A stretch of 64,000 nt of DNA from Molanna angustata. Lineage: Eukaryota > Arthropoda > Insecta > Trichoptera > Molannidae. Within the stretch, counting starts at the first letter, position 1. Each line of letters opens with the position of its first letter. The position numbers and the translations under genes were made by a program. Below, one piece after another: positions 28,841 to 41,664 of this stretch. The stretch spans positions 6,477,052 to 6,541,051 of the forward strand of contig OY754973.1 in NCBI GenBank assembly GCA_963576475.1, written 5' to 3'. The notes beneath the pieces are model-generated. The model saw nothing but the letters and a program-made list of their open reading frames with translations, was not told where the DNA came from and made no database searches.

Positions 28841-31779
28841 GCCAATGGAGGTACGAAGGTCGACGAAGAATCCAGCGTACAAAATTGTCAAATGTTTAAC
28901 AGTTAATTTTTTCTCATCAATATTTAAATTTGAATTTGTGCAACAAATACTTGAACCTTGAAGGAAGGGAGATCTTATATTACTTATATTATTCATCGTC
29001 ATATTACATTATCTCAATTGAGACATAGGAATGTATTATTCAAGGGAGACATCTATGTAAAAATTAATTTCTTTTTCTTTGTTGTATTAAAATGATTGGT
29101 CAATTGATAATTTACTTACAAAAATAGCCTTGTCTGATCTGATTTGTCTCTTTTGATTTGATTTCTACTTGTCATTTCTTAAAATATTATCTTTTTCATT
29201 GTTAATCTGCCCGAGAAAAAAAAACTTTATTTTCATTCTTAATACGTGTTATCATGAGTATTAAATCATTCCACAAAATATTTTTTGTTAATTTTCTTAG
29301 TGGAAATGAAAGAACTTTATGCTTTCAATATTATTCTTGTATTTTTCTTCCCATCATAGTCCAATAGTTGAATCATCATCCATTTTGAAGTGATCTCATA
29401 TACAGCTGTGTCACACTGTGTACCGTAGAAAATAAACCTTCAAGTTATCAAATAAGCATTCTTCCAATGAAGCATCTTGTTTAATGCTTTTTGAGATTAT
29501 ATTTTGAGATTTCCTACCTATTTTGTTTTTTGACCTGTAACTGACAGTATTTTTACTATAAATTTTTGGCCCTTTTACTTTTAAGTATTCGCAATTTAAC
29601 TATAATTTTAATTGAATAACAGGGCATTTGTGTAAAGTAGGTTGACTGAAGTGGTTTTTTTTTATGTTGTCGGGAAATTAAAATTCTGCGATAATCTTTA
29701 TACTTATTTAGTACATGTTAAAATGTTATGAAATAAGTTCTTTTTAAGTTCATTTTGGAACTATATTTGTCCACTCTAAAGACTGCTGTGGAATTAGTTT
29801 AAAAAATTCTTCCTTTTTCTTAGATTTAATATATTATGTATATAATATTACGTCACTAAACGTGTTTATTTTGTTTTATTTTGCTAAATGTGCAATTTTT
29901 CTATTTAAAAGCAAATCCTTTAATCCTGATATTTTTGTTTTATGTTTTGTTAATGGATAAAACGAAACAGGATTTTTTTATTTGTTCCTTTAAAAAAATG
30001 TTTTTAAAGTTTGGCTTGTCAGGAAAATAGATTCAATGTCAAATTATATCCACGAATACAAAAATGTAAAGTATATTCCGTGCAGACTGAGTAACTAATT
30101 ATAAGTTTGGAATGGAGTAAATAATAATTAAGTAGAAATTGTATATTTGAGAAACAAACAGTGGTGGTGTGAAAAGCGCTAGGTGTGTGTGTGTGTGATG
30201 ACTTACTGCAATGTTTCAACAATTAATATGTATATTTTGCCATTTATTTTTAAGATTTAATAATGATGCAATCTGTAACCAAAAGTGATAAGAGAAAAAT
30301 ATACTTATGGTATATGTTATACTAAATACAATTTTAAAATAGTGAAAAATATCAAGTTCAACAGAATATATTTCTTATAAATATATCCCATACCAAATTT
30401 TAATAATAATAATGGATATTATAAAAATGAAAAAGTCATATAAGAGAAATATTTTAATTATGTATTATATAAATATATTATAGCATATGAAGTGATAAGT
30501 ATAATTTGAATTGTAAGATAGTGCGGCAAAAGGCGAAGATATTAGCGACAGTGTAAAACATTTGGTTTTGTAATTATTAAGAATTATATTACTTGTAAGA
30601 GTACTATTTTTAAAAAAAACTTATAATAAGATGTGTATATTAAAAAGACTTCTTCCTATATTTATTGACTGCATATTGATTTAGCTTGTCAAAACCATCT
30701 GTCGGTTCATTTTTTTATCAATTTGAAGTTCTACGACTGCCGTTTGTAAAAAGGATGTACATATGAATAATTAATGTTTTTTATATCATCCACTCTGTAT
30801 CATAGTATAATTTATGTATTCTTAATTATTATCATTACTCGTAATACATAATATGTAGGATCATATAGGAAATATTACCATTTACGCCGTTTTATTAAAT
30901 GTTTTTTGACAATAAAAAGAATCTTCTGCCGATGTTTTGAGAATGATTTTATAAATGTTATATTTTTAATATCAAATTTTGACCGGTGGACTTTTCAACA
31001 AATTCTTCAAAATTGATGTAGTGTTTTTGAATATAAAATATGGTAGAGTTATATTTGGTATTTAGGGATGCAAAAACTGAATAAATGGTATTGTATGTTT
31101 ACTGTGATGTGGCATTCCTGGTAATATTTCTGTTAAAAACTTGAGACCAATAGGTGTTGTATGGTTTACTAAGTGGAATTACCATCCTACTTAATATATA
31201 TAAATATTCATCCTTTACAATATATTTACCACTTTAATCATCCATGTTTTATTTCATTGAAAACCTTACAATATATAATTATGTGAATATTTTAAATATA
31301 GCAGATGTATGTTGAAAAATCAATGTGATTTAAAAAGTGAAAAAAGCAAAATAAATTTTTCATTTAAAAAATACTTTTTTATTTTTTCCCTTTTCAAGTA
31401 TTTTTTAGGTAGGTATAGACATCACAGGAGGGCTTGCGGGAGGTTCACACAAAAAAACAACAGAAGTTCAACAGAAAAACATATTAAAAGAAGAAGGTAA
31501 GGTGAAGATGAGTTCATAACTCATTTTTTGATATTTTCCTCATAAAATGATTACATTCCTAAAGTACTATTCAGGACTGTGTTCAGATGCAACACTCGAC
31601 GTCGAATGTACCTGAAGTTGCAGATTATGGCATTTTTCACACCAATCTTACTAAACGCTTTTCATTTATCATACATGTCTTTTTAGGTTGTATTTTTATC
31701 GAAAGCCAACAAATGGGCATTGGAGTAAATAATGCTCTCTGACCTTTTATTGGAAACTTAAATGATTCTCTTCTGGGTC

Positions 31780-32150
31780 ACAATCCTAGGATTGGTCTGC
31801 ACCAAACACTCGATCTTTCCACTTAACTCTATCGTCCGCCAGTCTCTTCATCTCTTTGTAGCTACTACAGAGCACGTCACCGATTATCTGGTCTATATAG
31901 TTGTTTCTGGGCCGACCTCTACAGTTATCAATCATTCCTTCGACGATGGTAAAAAGCAGGCCTGGGTGCCAGATGTTGTGGCCTATCTAAGTTGTTCTCT
32001 GTTGGGCAATTCTTTTCATAATTTGCCTTGTCTCTCCAACCCTACTTAGTACCTCGTTGTTGCTGATGTGTTCTGACCAGTGAACTTTAGCCATGCGTCT
32101 GTAGAACCACATCTCAAATGCAGACAAACGTCCCGTTTCGCGTTGGCTGA
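31780..32150 (-). mobile_element. RTE-like LINE relic
   Basis: The minus strand reads a decayed RT C-terminus: FEMWFYRRMAKVHWSEHISN, RVGETRQIMKRIAQQR, GRPRNNYIDQIIGDVL and EMKRLADDRVKWKDRV, with frame breaks. A different family from the 54-kb and 59-kb copies. Confidence 0.8.
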
Positions 32151-33862
32151 TGGTTTAAATGATATTGTTATAAAATACCTCTTTGTGAATTCATATTGTC
32201 ATCATAAATAATCTCAACTGACATAATAGACAACACAAAAACAAATAGTCATCTTTCTGCAGATAAAATAGATGTCAACAGGTACTATAACTGTCGGAGC
32301 GTTTATCAGCCAATGATTATACAGAGCTTTTGAAGCGTACACTCGACGTTCAATCTAAACACGACTGTCTTTGGAGCATCTGTTTCTGGTCATTCTGAAC
32401 GGCTTAGAGCTTCACTAATTGCACTCCGCGTTCATTGTGAACGCAGCTCTGGGAGATCTACAATATACCCCTCTACAACTGATCTCTTCTCTTCATTTGT
32501 TTGTACAAATTGATTTACAGTGGAAGTAAAAGAGTGGATGTTCTAACTACAGAATCTACAATTTACTTGTTGCTTACTTTTCAAGGCTCTGCTTGACATG
32601 GACATGCACTATATTCAAGATCTCTGTCAAAAGAAGGTATCTTCAGAAAGAAACTTATTGAGATCGTCAGAATCACAATTCTTCAAGGAAACGGACGAGA
32701 TTTCAGTGTAAACGTACCTAGTATTTAGAAAAAATTGCCTTTTGACTTTGAATGGAGAGCAGTCTTGTGGCTTTCAGTAAAACACTTGAGCTGAGAAAAA
32801 CAAATCTGATTTATTATTATTTTGTAGGCTACATAAATAAAATATAAACTCTATTTATAAGAATTTTATTAAGTGGAATGAATATTACATAATAATACTT
32901 TTGTAATATATAGTTAAATCATACATTACAGGAAAAATTACAATGTATGTAAAATATATATACTAAAAACAAAAAAAGGCAATACAATTATGTACAAGAA
33001 TTATTTTTTTATCAATTGGATTGTACTAACATAATAAAATAGAAACAAGCATTGAAAAATGGGAGTTCATGATAAAGATACAAACCAATGTTTAAAAAAA
33101 GTTTTATTTGAATTAAAATATCATTTGAAATTAAAATAATCAAGAGAACAAAAACTTATTGTTTCTGAGGAAATACTCCTTTCATAATTACATATATACA
33201 AGAAATATTTGTGTGGATCAAAATTTTAAAGAGAGTTGATATTTCATATAGAATTATTAAGTAGTACATATTTTAACTATTTACATACATACTTAATTAA
33301 ACAAAAATTAGTCATTGAAAATATTTCAAAGAATTATAAACACTTTGATAACGACTCTACCTCAAAGTAGTTTTAGTTTGTATTACATTAGCTATTTTGT
33401 CTTTCAAGGACATACTGTCTTCGTTAATAAAATAAATATGCATGTTTGAAGAAAAAAAATTAATTTTGCGAAATATAAATATGAACCCTATTATAGTTAA
33501 AAATTATTTAATTATCTAACGATCACCTGTAATTGTATGCTTGACCACTCATTTATATTTTTTTGTGTGAATTTGTCACAAAACGATACACAATGGAATC
33601 AACATAAATATGTAAACAATAATGAAAGTCAAATACACCTATTTCAAAGAGAATAGCCATGAAATACATAAAAAGGCCAAGATTGAGAGGAAAAGAAAGA
33701 AATAGAAGAGTCAGATTGGACACCATTGGAATCAATTGTCCTGTTATGATATTAACAATCTATACTTAAATACATAAATAAAAAAATAATAATAAATATA
33801 ATGAAATACATACATATAACAAAACTAACCAGTTGTAACTAACATTCTGTGTTTCACATAGC
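32151..33862. other. AT-rich intergenic sequence
   Basis: No gene seen. A short hairpin (GCGTTCATTGTGAACGC, about 32427) is the only structure noted. Confidence 0.5.
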
Positions 33863-34320
33863 TAAGGCTAGCATCAATACAGGCACAGCAGACGGAATTT
33901 ATAATTCTTTGTATAGGAATTCATACAAGTGCGTCCACTAATCAGCAGCGAATGGTGCGCGCACAGTGGATCGTCGGAATGCCGATGCCGTTGCTAGGAG
34001 AAATAATAATCCGCTCGGATCTGTCATTTTTGTATGTACATTTTCTTCTTTAGTGATATCATATCGCCTTTTTTAAGGAAAATTCTCATTTAAATTGTTT
34101 AAACTATTATTTAAATAAACCACTATAATATAAATTTGAATCTTTGGATGTTTAGATGTTTTTTATTCAGCAATCAAGCGAAAAAGACTGAAAGATTTTG
34201 TATGAAAATTATTTAACAAATTTAAATGACAGTTGGGTCAGCAATACTATTGATTCGCCTCTGTGGGCGCACTGCCACAATCAAATCCGTCTGATGCGCC
34301 TTTATGGACACTAGCCTTTA
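33863..34320. mobile_element. MITE with TAAGGCTAG ends
   Basis: aaggctagcatcaatacagg is answered by the inverse of cctttatggacactagcctt; ~35-bp TIRs ending in agacgga. 458 bp, no transposase. Confidence 0.7.
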
Positions 34321-34654
34321 AGTGCACTTCATGGTAATGTTGGTAGGACTGTCAAACAGTCAAATAAATTGAAATGTTACCATATCTCTAAATTATGTTT
34401 TCCTCTAAACTCATATTTAAAACTTAATAGTATAAAAAATTTCAAATAAAACAATCTAAGTTTATGATAGTATTGTCTTCTATAATTATTATTGACAAGA
34501 CAAAGTTATTATTATTACAGATTTATCAGAAATAACTTTTACAAATATTACAAAGAAAAAAATCCTAACTGTAGGGAATATCCTGTTTTAACAAATAACA
34601 CTAAATGCAATCATACCAACTTAAACACGATGTGCACTTTAAAATAACACACCT

Positions 34655-34840
34655 GGGGGGCAAGTCTGGTCCAAGCGGCGAAATCAAAACCCTCACGATT
34701 GCCCATCATGGATATAATTATTAGATATATGGAGTTCTATAATATCTTTAGATGTCATAGAACTCCATATAATAATTATATCCATGATATGGGTAATCGT
34801 GAGGGTTTTGATTTTACCGGTTGGACCAGACTTGCCCCCC
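34655..34840. mobile_element. Hairpin MITE, family H2
   Basis: GGGGGGCAAGTCTGGTCCAA and its inverse bound a long foldback (aaccctcacgattgcccat, gatataattatta). About 186 bp. The same family lies at 60604-60778. Confidence 0.85.
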
Positions 34841-35450
34841 TGAATGTATTTTTATGGAGCTCATTTCTATTTTATGCATTATTTGAATAAAAATTATAGA
34901 ATGTAATCATCTATAATTGTCTCTTTTCCATAGAAGTGTAAATTAAAAACATATTTGAAACTTATATAGTATTATATTTACAAAGCATGCATTCTTTAAT
35001 TTAGATGAAACTAGCTTCATGGATGAAACAATAGTTTGATTATCGGTCAATTTACTAAAACCGATTTGTTGGATCCTTTTATAATACACAAATAAAATAC
35101 TATATTGTTACTACAAATTATGATTGTGTAATAATATTGAAATGAATAACAATAATAAATATTTGAAAGAATAGAAATTAAATGAAACAAATACAAAATT
35201 TGTTTAAAAATATAAATCCTTAGAAATTATTTTACTCCAATGATAATCTTTCATAATCTAATTTATAATTGACAACTAATATAATCATACTTATATTTTT
35301 AAATGCATACATATCATAAATTATTGAATGTAATTTTTTTCTTTTCGTATTCAAAATATATGATCTATAAATTACTAGACCTTTGTTGTAATTTTAAAAT
35401 AAAACAAAAAAAATTCAATATAGTTTTTTCGTAGCACACTCACAGTGACT

Positions 35451-35484
35451 GTGATATCTGCCTTATTGGTATCACAGTGACTGT
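35451..35484. repeat. Left part of the palindrome that received the hAT element
   Basis: If the hAT element and one target copy are removed, 35458-35492 joins 36360 onward to give a 41-nt inverted repeat (TGCCTTATTGGTATCACAGT pairing with its inverse, one mismatch). A partial tandem copy of cacagtgactgtgatatc precedes it. Confidence 0.7.
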
Positions 35485-35492
35485 GATATCAA

Positions 35493-36351
35493 CAGTGGCG
35501 GCTCTTCCTAAAGGGTTCTCGGGCTCAGCCCTCCCAAACACTTTGTTCAAAAGATTCCAAAAAATGTATGTCATTAAATCTTGAGAATACATTATTTTTC
35601 TAATTAATATTTGCCGTCTTATGCCTGTAGTATATTTAGCGAAAGTATTTAAACCTACCTACTTTGTAAAGCAAGCAGATTCTATGAAATATTTCATTTC
35701 TCGGGCACAGTCGACTTGTGCCCCGAGAGCCCATACAATTCACGCGACCGTCCGCTGCCGCCGCAGCTCGCCGTACACGCTGAATGTATGCCGATTTAGA
35801 GCAAAACGGGGCACTGCCCGCGAAGGGTTATAGTATATTTTCATTCATTCGTATTTTGTTGTACCTATGTACCTACATTGCGATGGTCGAACGTTAGGTA
35901 AGCAGTTGCAATTCCTTGAGGATATCATTAATTGGTATTACATAGTTTAAACTATAAATCGTCCGAAATATATAAGTATTATTATTTAATTAATCGATAC
36001 CACAATATTGCAAACAAAAATGATATAAAATGTGTAAAATCAGGAAGCAGTCTTGCGGCCGTTGCCAGAAGTTTTTTTTTTAAATTTTGTATGATCAAAA
36101 TTCATTAGTTGTCACAAATTATTTAATGATTTATCGATGCATTTTATTACAAGCGTTCACGTTTTAATTTCCGATACCTATACAAAAGAACTACGGAAAA
36201 CACTGATAATTTTTATAAACGAAAATTATATTGTGTCACATATCTGCTATCTGATTCCTGTAGTAAATTAATTTCTCTTCTAGGTATAATTATAATTTTG
36301 AGCCCTTCTAAGATTTATTTTTATTTGATTTATGGTCACCAGCCGCCACTG
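35493..36351. mobile_element. Non-autonomous hAT element with 8-bp target duplication
   Basis: Ends CAGTGGCGGCT and AGCCGCCACTG are perfect inverted repeats of hAT type. GATATCAA is duplicated at 35485-35492 and 36352-36359. 859 bp with no recognisable transposase; a 70-codon frame (35621-35833) resembles nothing I know. Confidence 0.88.
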
Positions 36352-36359
36352 GATATCAA

Positions 36360-37005
36360 TAAGGCAGGGCAAGGGAGCGAATGAACCCATTATGATTTAT
36401 CCTAATTAAAAAATAATTATTAATAGATTATTAAAATATATTATTAAATTTGAATACTTTCATCTGGTCCGTGCTAAAAACTTTAATAATGAAAAAAGTT
36501 TAAAAACACAATTTTTGTTTAACTAAACTGATTAATTTTATTGATGATGTTATCGATAAAATGTGCATAAAAATATTGTAGCTGATTTTATAGATTGCTT
36601 TTTTCTACCCTAAATGTGTTATATAAAACTACAAATAAATATGTATTTATTATCATTGACTGCTCACTTTTAAAATGCTACACATTATAAAACCATATGC
36701 CTTCGCATCAGTCTCAAAAGATGGCTACAATATTTGAATAACTTACTTTTAATGTTTTGCCAATATTATTTACTCATTTTCCTCCATATAAAATTCTAGC
36801 CTCATTTTACCTACAATAAATGTAATATGGAGACAAACCATTCAATGCAGACATATAATTTGCCAAACAAACACTTTGCAACATCAATACATTATTTGGT
36901 GTACACTGGATAAGTCGTATCATAATATTATTGTAATGTATTTACTTCATATAAATTCTTGACTTAATATAAAAATACACAATAAATAGAATGCTATATA
37001 ATAAT
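36360..37005. other. Hem 3' flank
   Basis: AT-rich; contains the candidate Hem poly(A) signal and probably its 3' UTR. Nothing else seen. Confidence 0.5.
36646..36651 (-). terminator. Candidate poly(A) signal of Hem
   Basis: AATAAA on the minus strand about 355 bases after the Hem stop, the first canonical signal I see there. AT-rich sequence makes chance matches common. Confidence 0.3.
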
Positions 37006-40000
37006 TTAGGGATGAGTCATAGCTTGTTCTTGTTTATACACAGCATGATAAGCATTTCTTATCAGGGCGTACGGGAAACACGATTCTAACAAATCCATCG
37101 TAAGGAATGGTGATTCTTGCACAATCAAATCCAGTAAAAGATACACAGATTCTCTATTCTTTGTAGCCTCCTTATCAGCTTCTTGTCCGAGTCTTAACAG
37201 AGACGAGGAAGTTAAGGCCAAAAACTCTTTCATTCGATCTTCGATGTCCCCTTGCCCACAAATAGTGAACAACGCACCAAAAATATTGTTTATAGCCAGA
37301 GCCATGCAATGAATATTATTTGCGTGTCCTTCCAAAGACGCTTTATAAAATGATCCTTCATTTCTGGCAAGCTTGGGAATCGAGACAGCAACAAACACCA
37401 TCAAAAGACAAACAAGAAGATGTTCCTCTTCGTCTGATTCTGCCTTGTTTTGTCTTAGAGCTGTCGCTAATGTAGGATCTACTTTACACGGCAAACCCGC
37501 AGCGGAAGACATCTCAGAAATTACTCTCATCGGATCCCCACTAGGCAGATGATGTTGGAAATCTTTTATTGAACTTATTAAAAATGGAATTCTTTGCTCC
37601 AAAACATCCAATAATGCTTCTTGCGCAATCTGTCGAAAACTCAAAATAACTCCAACAATTGTCATTCTTTGGAGGACATTATCAACAAACTGTAATCTCT
37701 TAAATTGTTCTTTCATTATGTCTGGCTTATCAAAGTTTGTACGTAACATTTGTAACACTTCTTTATTTCCAGTAACAAGTTTCTTCAGCTCTTGCACCTG
37801 ACTAGAGATATGCCACATGAGTGTTTCGTTTAGCAATTTCATTCCATATGGACCAATCAACTCAGCTAAAGCTCTAAGCTCATTCAAATCTGAAAACTCT
37901 TCAGCATTGAAAGGAATTGTACCTTCCGCTGTTAAACTCACAAATGCTTTCTGATTCATAGAGAAACAAATGTTACCAGCACTGACTCGTCTCAACAATA
38001 TTTCAGAATACCATTGTGTATAAAGAGAAGCTATGGTTTTTTCACCGTGACTGTCAACACTTTGAGTTTGTTGTAATAAAGCATTATTGAAGACTCTAGT
38101 TATATCAATATGAACATAGTTTTCGACCGTCTGCAAGACATTCATATAAGCTCTGACACTAACCAATAATTCTGTTGGTTTGGCAATTTCACTGGTATCT
38201 TGATTAAACATCACCATTCCCACTAATGCTTTTGAAAATCTTGTTTCCAAATGTTGATGTAAATATTCTCTAGGAGCAAATGTATATTCCCATACGTTTA
38301 CTGTTGTACAATAATTTATAGCGAAACAGAGCTCAGTTAATGCCATGTGTAGTTTATCCATTGTAGTCAAGTCTTCCCGAGTTTTTCTGTAGCTCTCTGA
38401 ACCAGGTTTCATAACTTCAATAGCGTTTTTCTTATTTTTATCTTTCTTTTTTCTGTTGACCAGCTGAGCGATGGTTTGTGCGCAATGCTTAGGAAGTAAT
38501 TTGTCACTCATGGTGCATTGCTCGTCGCATATTGTAGTAATGATGTTCTTTGCCTCTTTTGCCATTTCTTCTAAGAACATATTGACCACTGATAGACTTC
38601 TTTCTCTAATATGATGTCTTTCTTCTGGACAAAGTTCGTGGGTGCAGTTCTGAAAATGGCTGCAAATTAATGGAAATGCAATAATATATCGATTCTGGGC
38701 AGGAAACTCCAAGCACATATGGAATTGATCTTCAAATATTTTGCTGTAAAAACAGAATATCGAAAGATCAGATGTTTCCACCATTATTTCATCAAGATTA
38801 TCAACCATTTTGGTATGGTAAACCATTTTATCAATCAATTGAGCCATTTCCCTATGGTCAGCTATTAATATGGGATTTTTAGCTACAGAAGTATAAGCTT
38901 GTAGCCTAAACCAATCCAGTCTAAATGCTCGAAAATCAAAAATTTCATTTTCTTCCACCTGCTTCACATTTAAACTTGCAGCTGTGTTGCACAAGGAAGA
39001 AAAAATAATACTCTCATCTTCGGGACATACTTGAAGGTTCTGTATTAAAATATTCAAAGCTATAGCGTCGTAACCTGACAAATATTGTATGTAATATCTC
39101 TGCATAACTTGACTATACTTCCTTACGAGTGCTCTCAATTCTTCCATGTGAAACAAGAGTTCTGGCAGTTGACGATCAACCAAATCCTCTGCGGACTTCC
39201 CCTTGGCTTTTTGTGGAGGAGGATTGTCGTTGTGGCGTAACAGCCAGAAGACTTCGTCTCGGGAATAACACAGTCCCATGAAAATGAGTAAAGCTTTAGG
39301 ACCTAAAAGTCCGGGTTGATCTGTTAATATTAAACCCAACTCCTTGAGAGCAGTACGAAGAAACTTCCTCCTTTCTCTATGTTTGTAACCTGCTTTCTGA
39401 ACTGCATGATTGTAACAATCTTTCACTTCTGATATCCTTTTACTGTAACCTTTGATTCCATCGAAAAATGACTGAATATAGGAATGAATGTAAATAACTT
39501 CATCGCGGAATAATGCCACGACCCAAGATGAATCTAAAGCTCCCACCCACATCTTATTGGCTTGTTCTTGCTGAAGTAACTGGTGGCAGAGCAAGAAACC
39601 AAATATAATCCATCTTTCCATAGACTCGAGAGATAAATATTCGCAAGACATTGTGTTGGATTCAGCAGCTTTCAATATCTGTGAGGGATTGGCCACTAAA
39701 CTAAGTTTTTGTTCAGACCTCCACACATCAGCCGTTAGGTTTCTACCCGGGAATACTTGCCACAGTGACATTAATGCACTTATTAGCAGCTTCTGGTGAG
39801 GTGCAAACTCTTCTGAAAGTTTTTTCAGAGGGATATCATAATCCACAATAAGTTGACCAAGTCTTGGAAAGCTAGAATCACTTTGAGAATGAACCATTTC
39901 ATGGGCTGCATTAAACAATCCTAAAACAGGCTTCCGATCTTCTACTCGAGACAGTAAAATCATTAATGACACATAGGTAGTAACTAAATCCAAATAATTC

Positions 40001-40377
40001 TTCGTTAACTCAAAATTAAGAGTAATGTCTAAATGTACTTGACAAGAGTCCATAATGTTTAGCAAGTCGCATACATTATCTCTAAAATCAAGTAAATCCA
40101 CAAATGTATAATAGTACAATGACAATGACTTAATAATTTCATTTCTTATATTTTGTATCGCTTGAAGTCCTTTGATATCAATATTTGGAAATCTTCTAAC
40201 GATAAATTTGATTGAAGATTCCAATGTTTTGTCAGATAAAAAACCCGGTTTTGATTTCGCGTCACCGCAGGCCTTTTTTATGTTGTAAATTCGTGTTAAC
40301 ATTCCAATTCCTCTGTCATTGAGAATCACCAACTTTTCAGCAAGTTTTTGCTGCGTTGGATTTATTGAACGAGCCAT
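37006..40377 (-). CDS. Hem: Hem/Nckap1, WAVE regulatory complex subunit
   Basis: One uninterrupted ORF of 1123 residues, the usual length of insect Hem (about 1125). It starts [20 protein letters not shown] and ends [10 protein letters not shown]. Segments typical of the family include [17 protein letters not shown] near the N-terminus, [20 protein letters not shown] in the middle and [12 protein letters not shown] near the C-terminus. Nckap1/Hem pairs with Sra1/CYFIP in the pentameric WAVE complex that links Rac to Arp2/3-driven actin assembly at the cell cortex. The protein is all-helical with no membrane segments. The coding part has no intron, unlike the two neighbouring genes, but a probable 5' UTR intron (40398-40486) and the fully intact frame argue against a processed pseudogene. 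Convergent with kuz, divergent from CDC5L. Confidence 0.96.
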   Translation of the reverse strand: MARSINPTQQKLAEKLVILNDRGIGMLTRIYNIKKACGDAKSKPGFLSDKTLESSIKFIVRRFPNIDIKGLQAIQNIRNEIIKSLSLYYYTFVDLLDFRDNVCDLLNIMDSCQVHLDITLNFELTKNYLDLVTTYVSLMILLSRVEDRKPVLGLFNAAHEMVHSQSDSSFPRLGQLIVDYDIPLKKLSEEFAPHQKLLISALMSLWQVFPGRNLTADVWRSEQKLSLVANPSQILKAAESNTMSCEYLSLESMERWIIFGFLLCHQLLQQEQANKMWVGALDSSWVVALFRDEVIYIHSYIQSFFDGIKGYSKRISEVKDCYNHAVQKAGYKHRERRKFLRTALKELGLILTDQPGLLGPKALLIFMGLCYSRDEVFWLLRHNDNPPPQKAKGKSAEDLVDRQLPELLFHMEELRALVRKYSQVMQRYYIQYLSGYDAIALNILIQNLQVCPEDESIIFSSLCNTAASLNVKQVEENEIFDFRAFRLDWFRLQAYTSVAKNPILIADHREMAQLIDKMVYHTKMVDNLDEIMVETSDLSIFCFYSKIFEDQFHMCLEFPAQNRYIIAFPLICSHFQNCTHELCPEERHHIRERSLSVVNMFLEEMAKEAKNIITTICDEQCTMSDKLLPKHCAQTIAQLVNRKKKDKNKKNAIEVMKPGSESYRKTREDLTTMDKLHMALTELCFAINYCTTVNVWEYTFAPREYLHQHLETRFSKALVGMVMFNQDTSEIAKPTELLVSVRAYMNVLQTVENYVHIDITRVFNNALLQQTQSVDSHGEKTIASLYTQWYSEILLRRVSAGNICFSMNQKAFVSLTAEGTIPFNAEEFSDLNELRALAELIGPYGMKLLNETLMWHISSQVQELKKLVTGNKEVLQMLRTNFDKPDIMKEQFKRLQFVDNVLQRMTIVGVILSFRQIAQEALLDVLEQRIPFLISSIKDFQHHLPSGDPMRVISEMSSAAGLPCKVDPTLATALRQNKAESDEEEHLLVCLLMVFVAVSIPKLARNEGSFYKASLEGHANNIHCMALAINNIFGALFTICGQGDIEDRMKEFLALTSSSLLRLGQEADKEATKNRESVYLLLDLIVQESPFLTMDLLESCFPYALIRNAYHAVYKQEQAMTHP

Positions 40378-40397
40378 ATTCGCAGACTTCAGCGTGC

Positions 40398-40486
40398 CTG
40401 AAAATAAAATAAATCATATATTGCACTCTTGTAGTTCTGGCCCAATAAAGCATTCATGCATAGTATTACCACAGAAATTCACTTAC
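40398..40486 (-). other. Probable 5' UTR intron of Hem
   Basis: On the minus strand, GTAAGT begins at 40486 and a good acceptor (tttattttcag) ends at 40398, 20 bases upstream of the Hem ATG. An 89-bp intron would place the first non-coding exon just beyond 40486. Confidence 0.6.
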
Positions 40487-40710
40487 AGGTGATGAAAACA
40501 ATTTCCAAAACGATAAATTTAAGATTCACGGGCAATGTACATCATATTAATAAAGTATTGGGCTTCCTTTATAAAGAAAATAAAACTTTAATTTTATCAA
40601 ATTAATGATTAAGGGAGTGTCAACACACTTCCTTCAAAATATTCCATAGAACAGTCAATAGTATCTTAGATAATATAGAAAATCCATACCATAGAACTAA
40701 TTGCGCAACC

Positions 40711-41664
40711 AAAGATTTTTATTATAATATACCTAGATGTAGTACTCTGTGCAAAAAGTGAGTCATGGAATATCGCGCGTTTGACGTTTTGGTTGGCAAC
40801 ATATTTCAGTTTTCCTTACATTTTAACGCATCCTAGATAACTGTTCTCTAATGGCCAGTTTCATAAAAATTAAAGGAGACTTAATGTCGAATTTAAAATA
40901 AATTGCGTTTCATATCAACAAAATGTCACATAAAGTTCACTTTAATTAAAAGTCCAGTGTCTTCGTACTTTAGTCACTAAAGTCTTCTTTAAGAGCAGTT
41001 CATTTTTTTGCTACCAGAGTGTGCTGCAATATGACATAATGTTCAAGTCAGTTGTCAGTTCTTGTTGATGTCAATATTTTCAATTGAATGTTGACGATCA
41101 TGTGCACATTACTTACTAATATTCAATAGTTTTACTATTATTTAAACATTTTTTATAAATAATATAACAAAATGATGTTTTCAAAATGAGCTAATTAGAA
41201 GATGCGTACTGTGATTCTATGATACGGCGGTGAAAAGTGTATAGTAAAAGAATCGACTACATGGAAAAGTAGAATTAAGGAGAATTTTTTGATAGGTTTT
41301 GATTCCATAAACATGTCCTATACATCAATGATCAATTCAATGACAGAAATAACATATTATATGGTAGTAGACAGAAAGATTTACCTATGCTATGAGCTAT
41401 GTTTCCATAGATTTTGATAGCAATATTGCCAACTTTGAGGTATTTTGGTGATATTTCTGCCTTTTACTAAAGTACGCGGCATTATTATTTATGAAACGTA
41501 ACGACTTAAAGGCGACTTTAAATTTTTAAAGAACCTTTAACTAAAGGGTCCTTTTGCTGCTTTTTATGAAACTGGCTGTAAATTATTAATAATTAAAATG
41601 TTTTTTAGACAAATAAATCCGAAAACAATTCACATAAGTCGTTATTTTCTATAGAAAAACAATG
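40711..41664 (-). promoter_or_regulatory. Promoter-proximal module, Hem copy, split by a MITE
   Basis: Two parts (40711-40851 and 41582-41664) together match the CDC5L-side module in the same orientation relative to the gene; a 727-bp element separates them. The CCAAT box is changed to CCAAC here, while ACGTCA and CGCGCG are kept. The near end is 335 bases from the Hem ATG. Confidence 0.6.
40852..41578. mobile_element. TAA-flanked MITE (Harbinger-like) inside the Hem upstream module
   Basis: Ends are inverted repeats sharing GCCAGTTTCATAAAAA, with further similarity inward. TAA is duplicated at 40849-40851 and 41579-41581. The related copy at 53330-53550 has the uninterrupted site with one TAA, which confirms the borders. 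A 3-bp TWA target is typical of PIF/Harbinger elements. No transposase ORF is present. Confidence 0.75.

Larger units (their letters stand above)
27367..31779. other. Intergenic sequence between kuz and Hem
   Basis: Very AT-rich; apart from the dyad pair at 28368 and the SINE relic at 28690 I see no gene. It probably includes the kuz 3' UTR; several AATAAA strings (for example about 29440) are too common here to be assigned. Confidence 0.5.

Noticed and set aside
35621..35833. 70-codon frame in the hAT element as a gene
   Set aside because: No transposase motif or similarity I can recognise; likely chance.
37006..40377. Hem as a processed pseudogene
   Set aside because: The frame is completely intact over 1123 codons, and a 5' UTR intron with good splice sites is present; no poly(A) tract or target duplication is seen.
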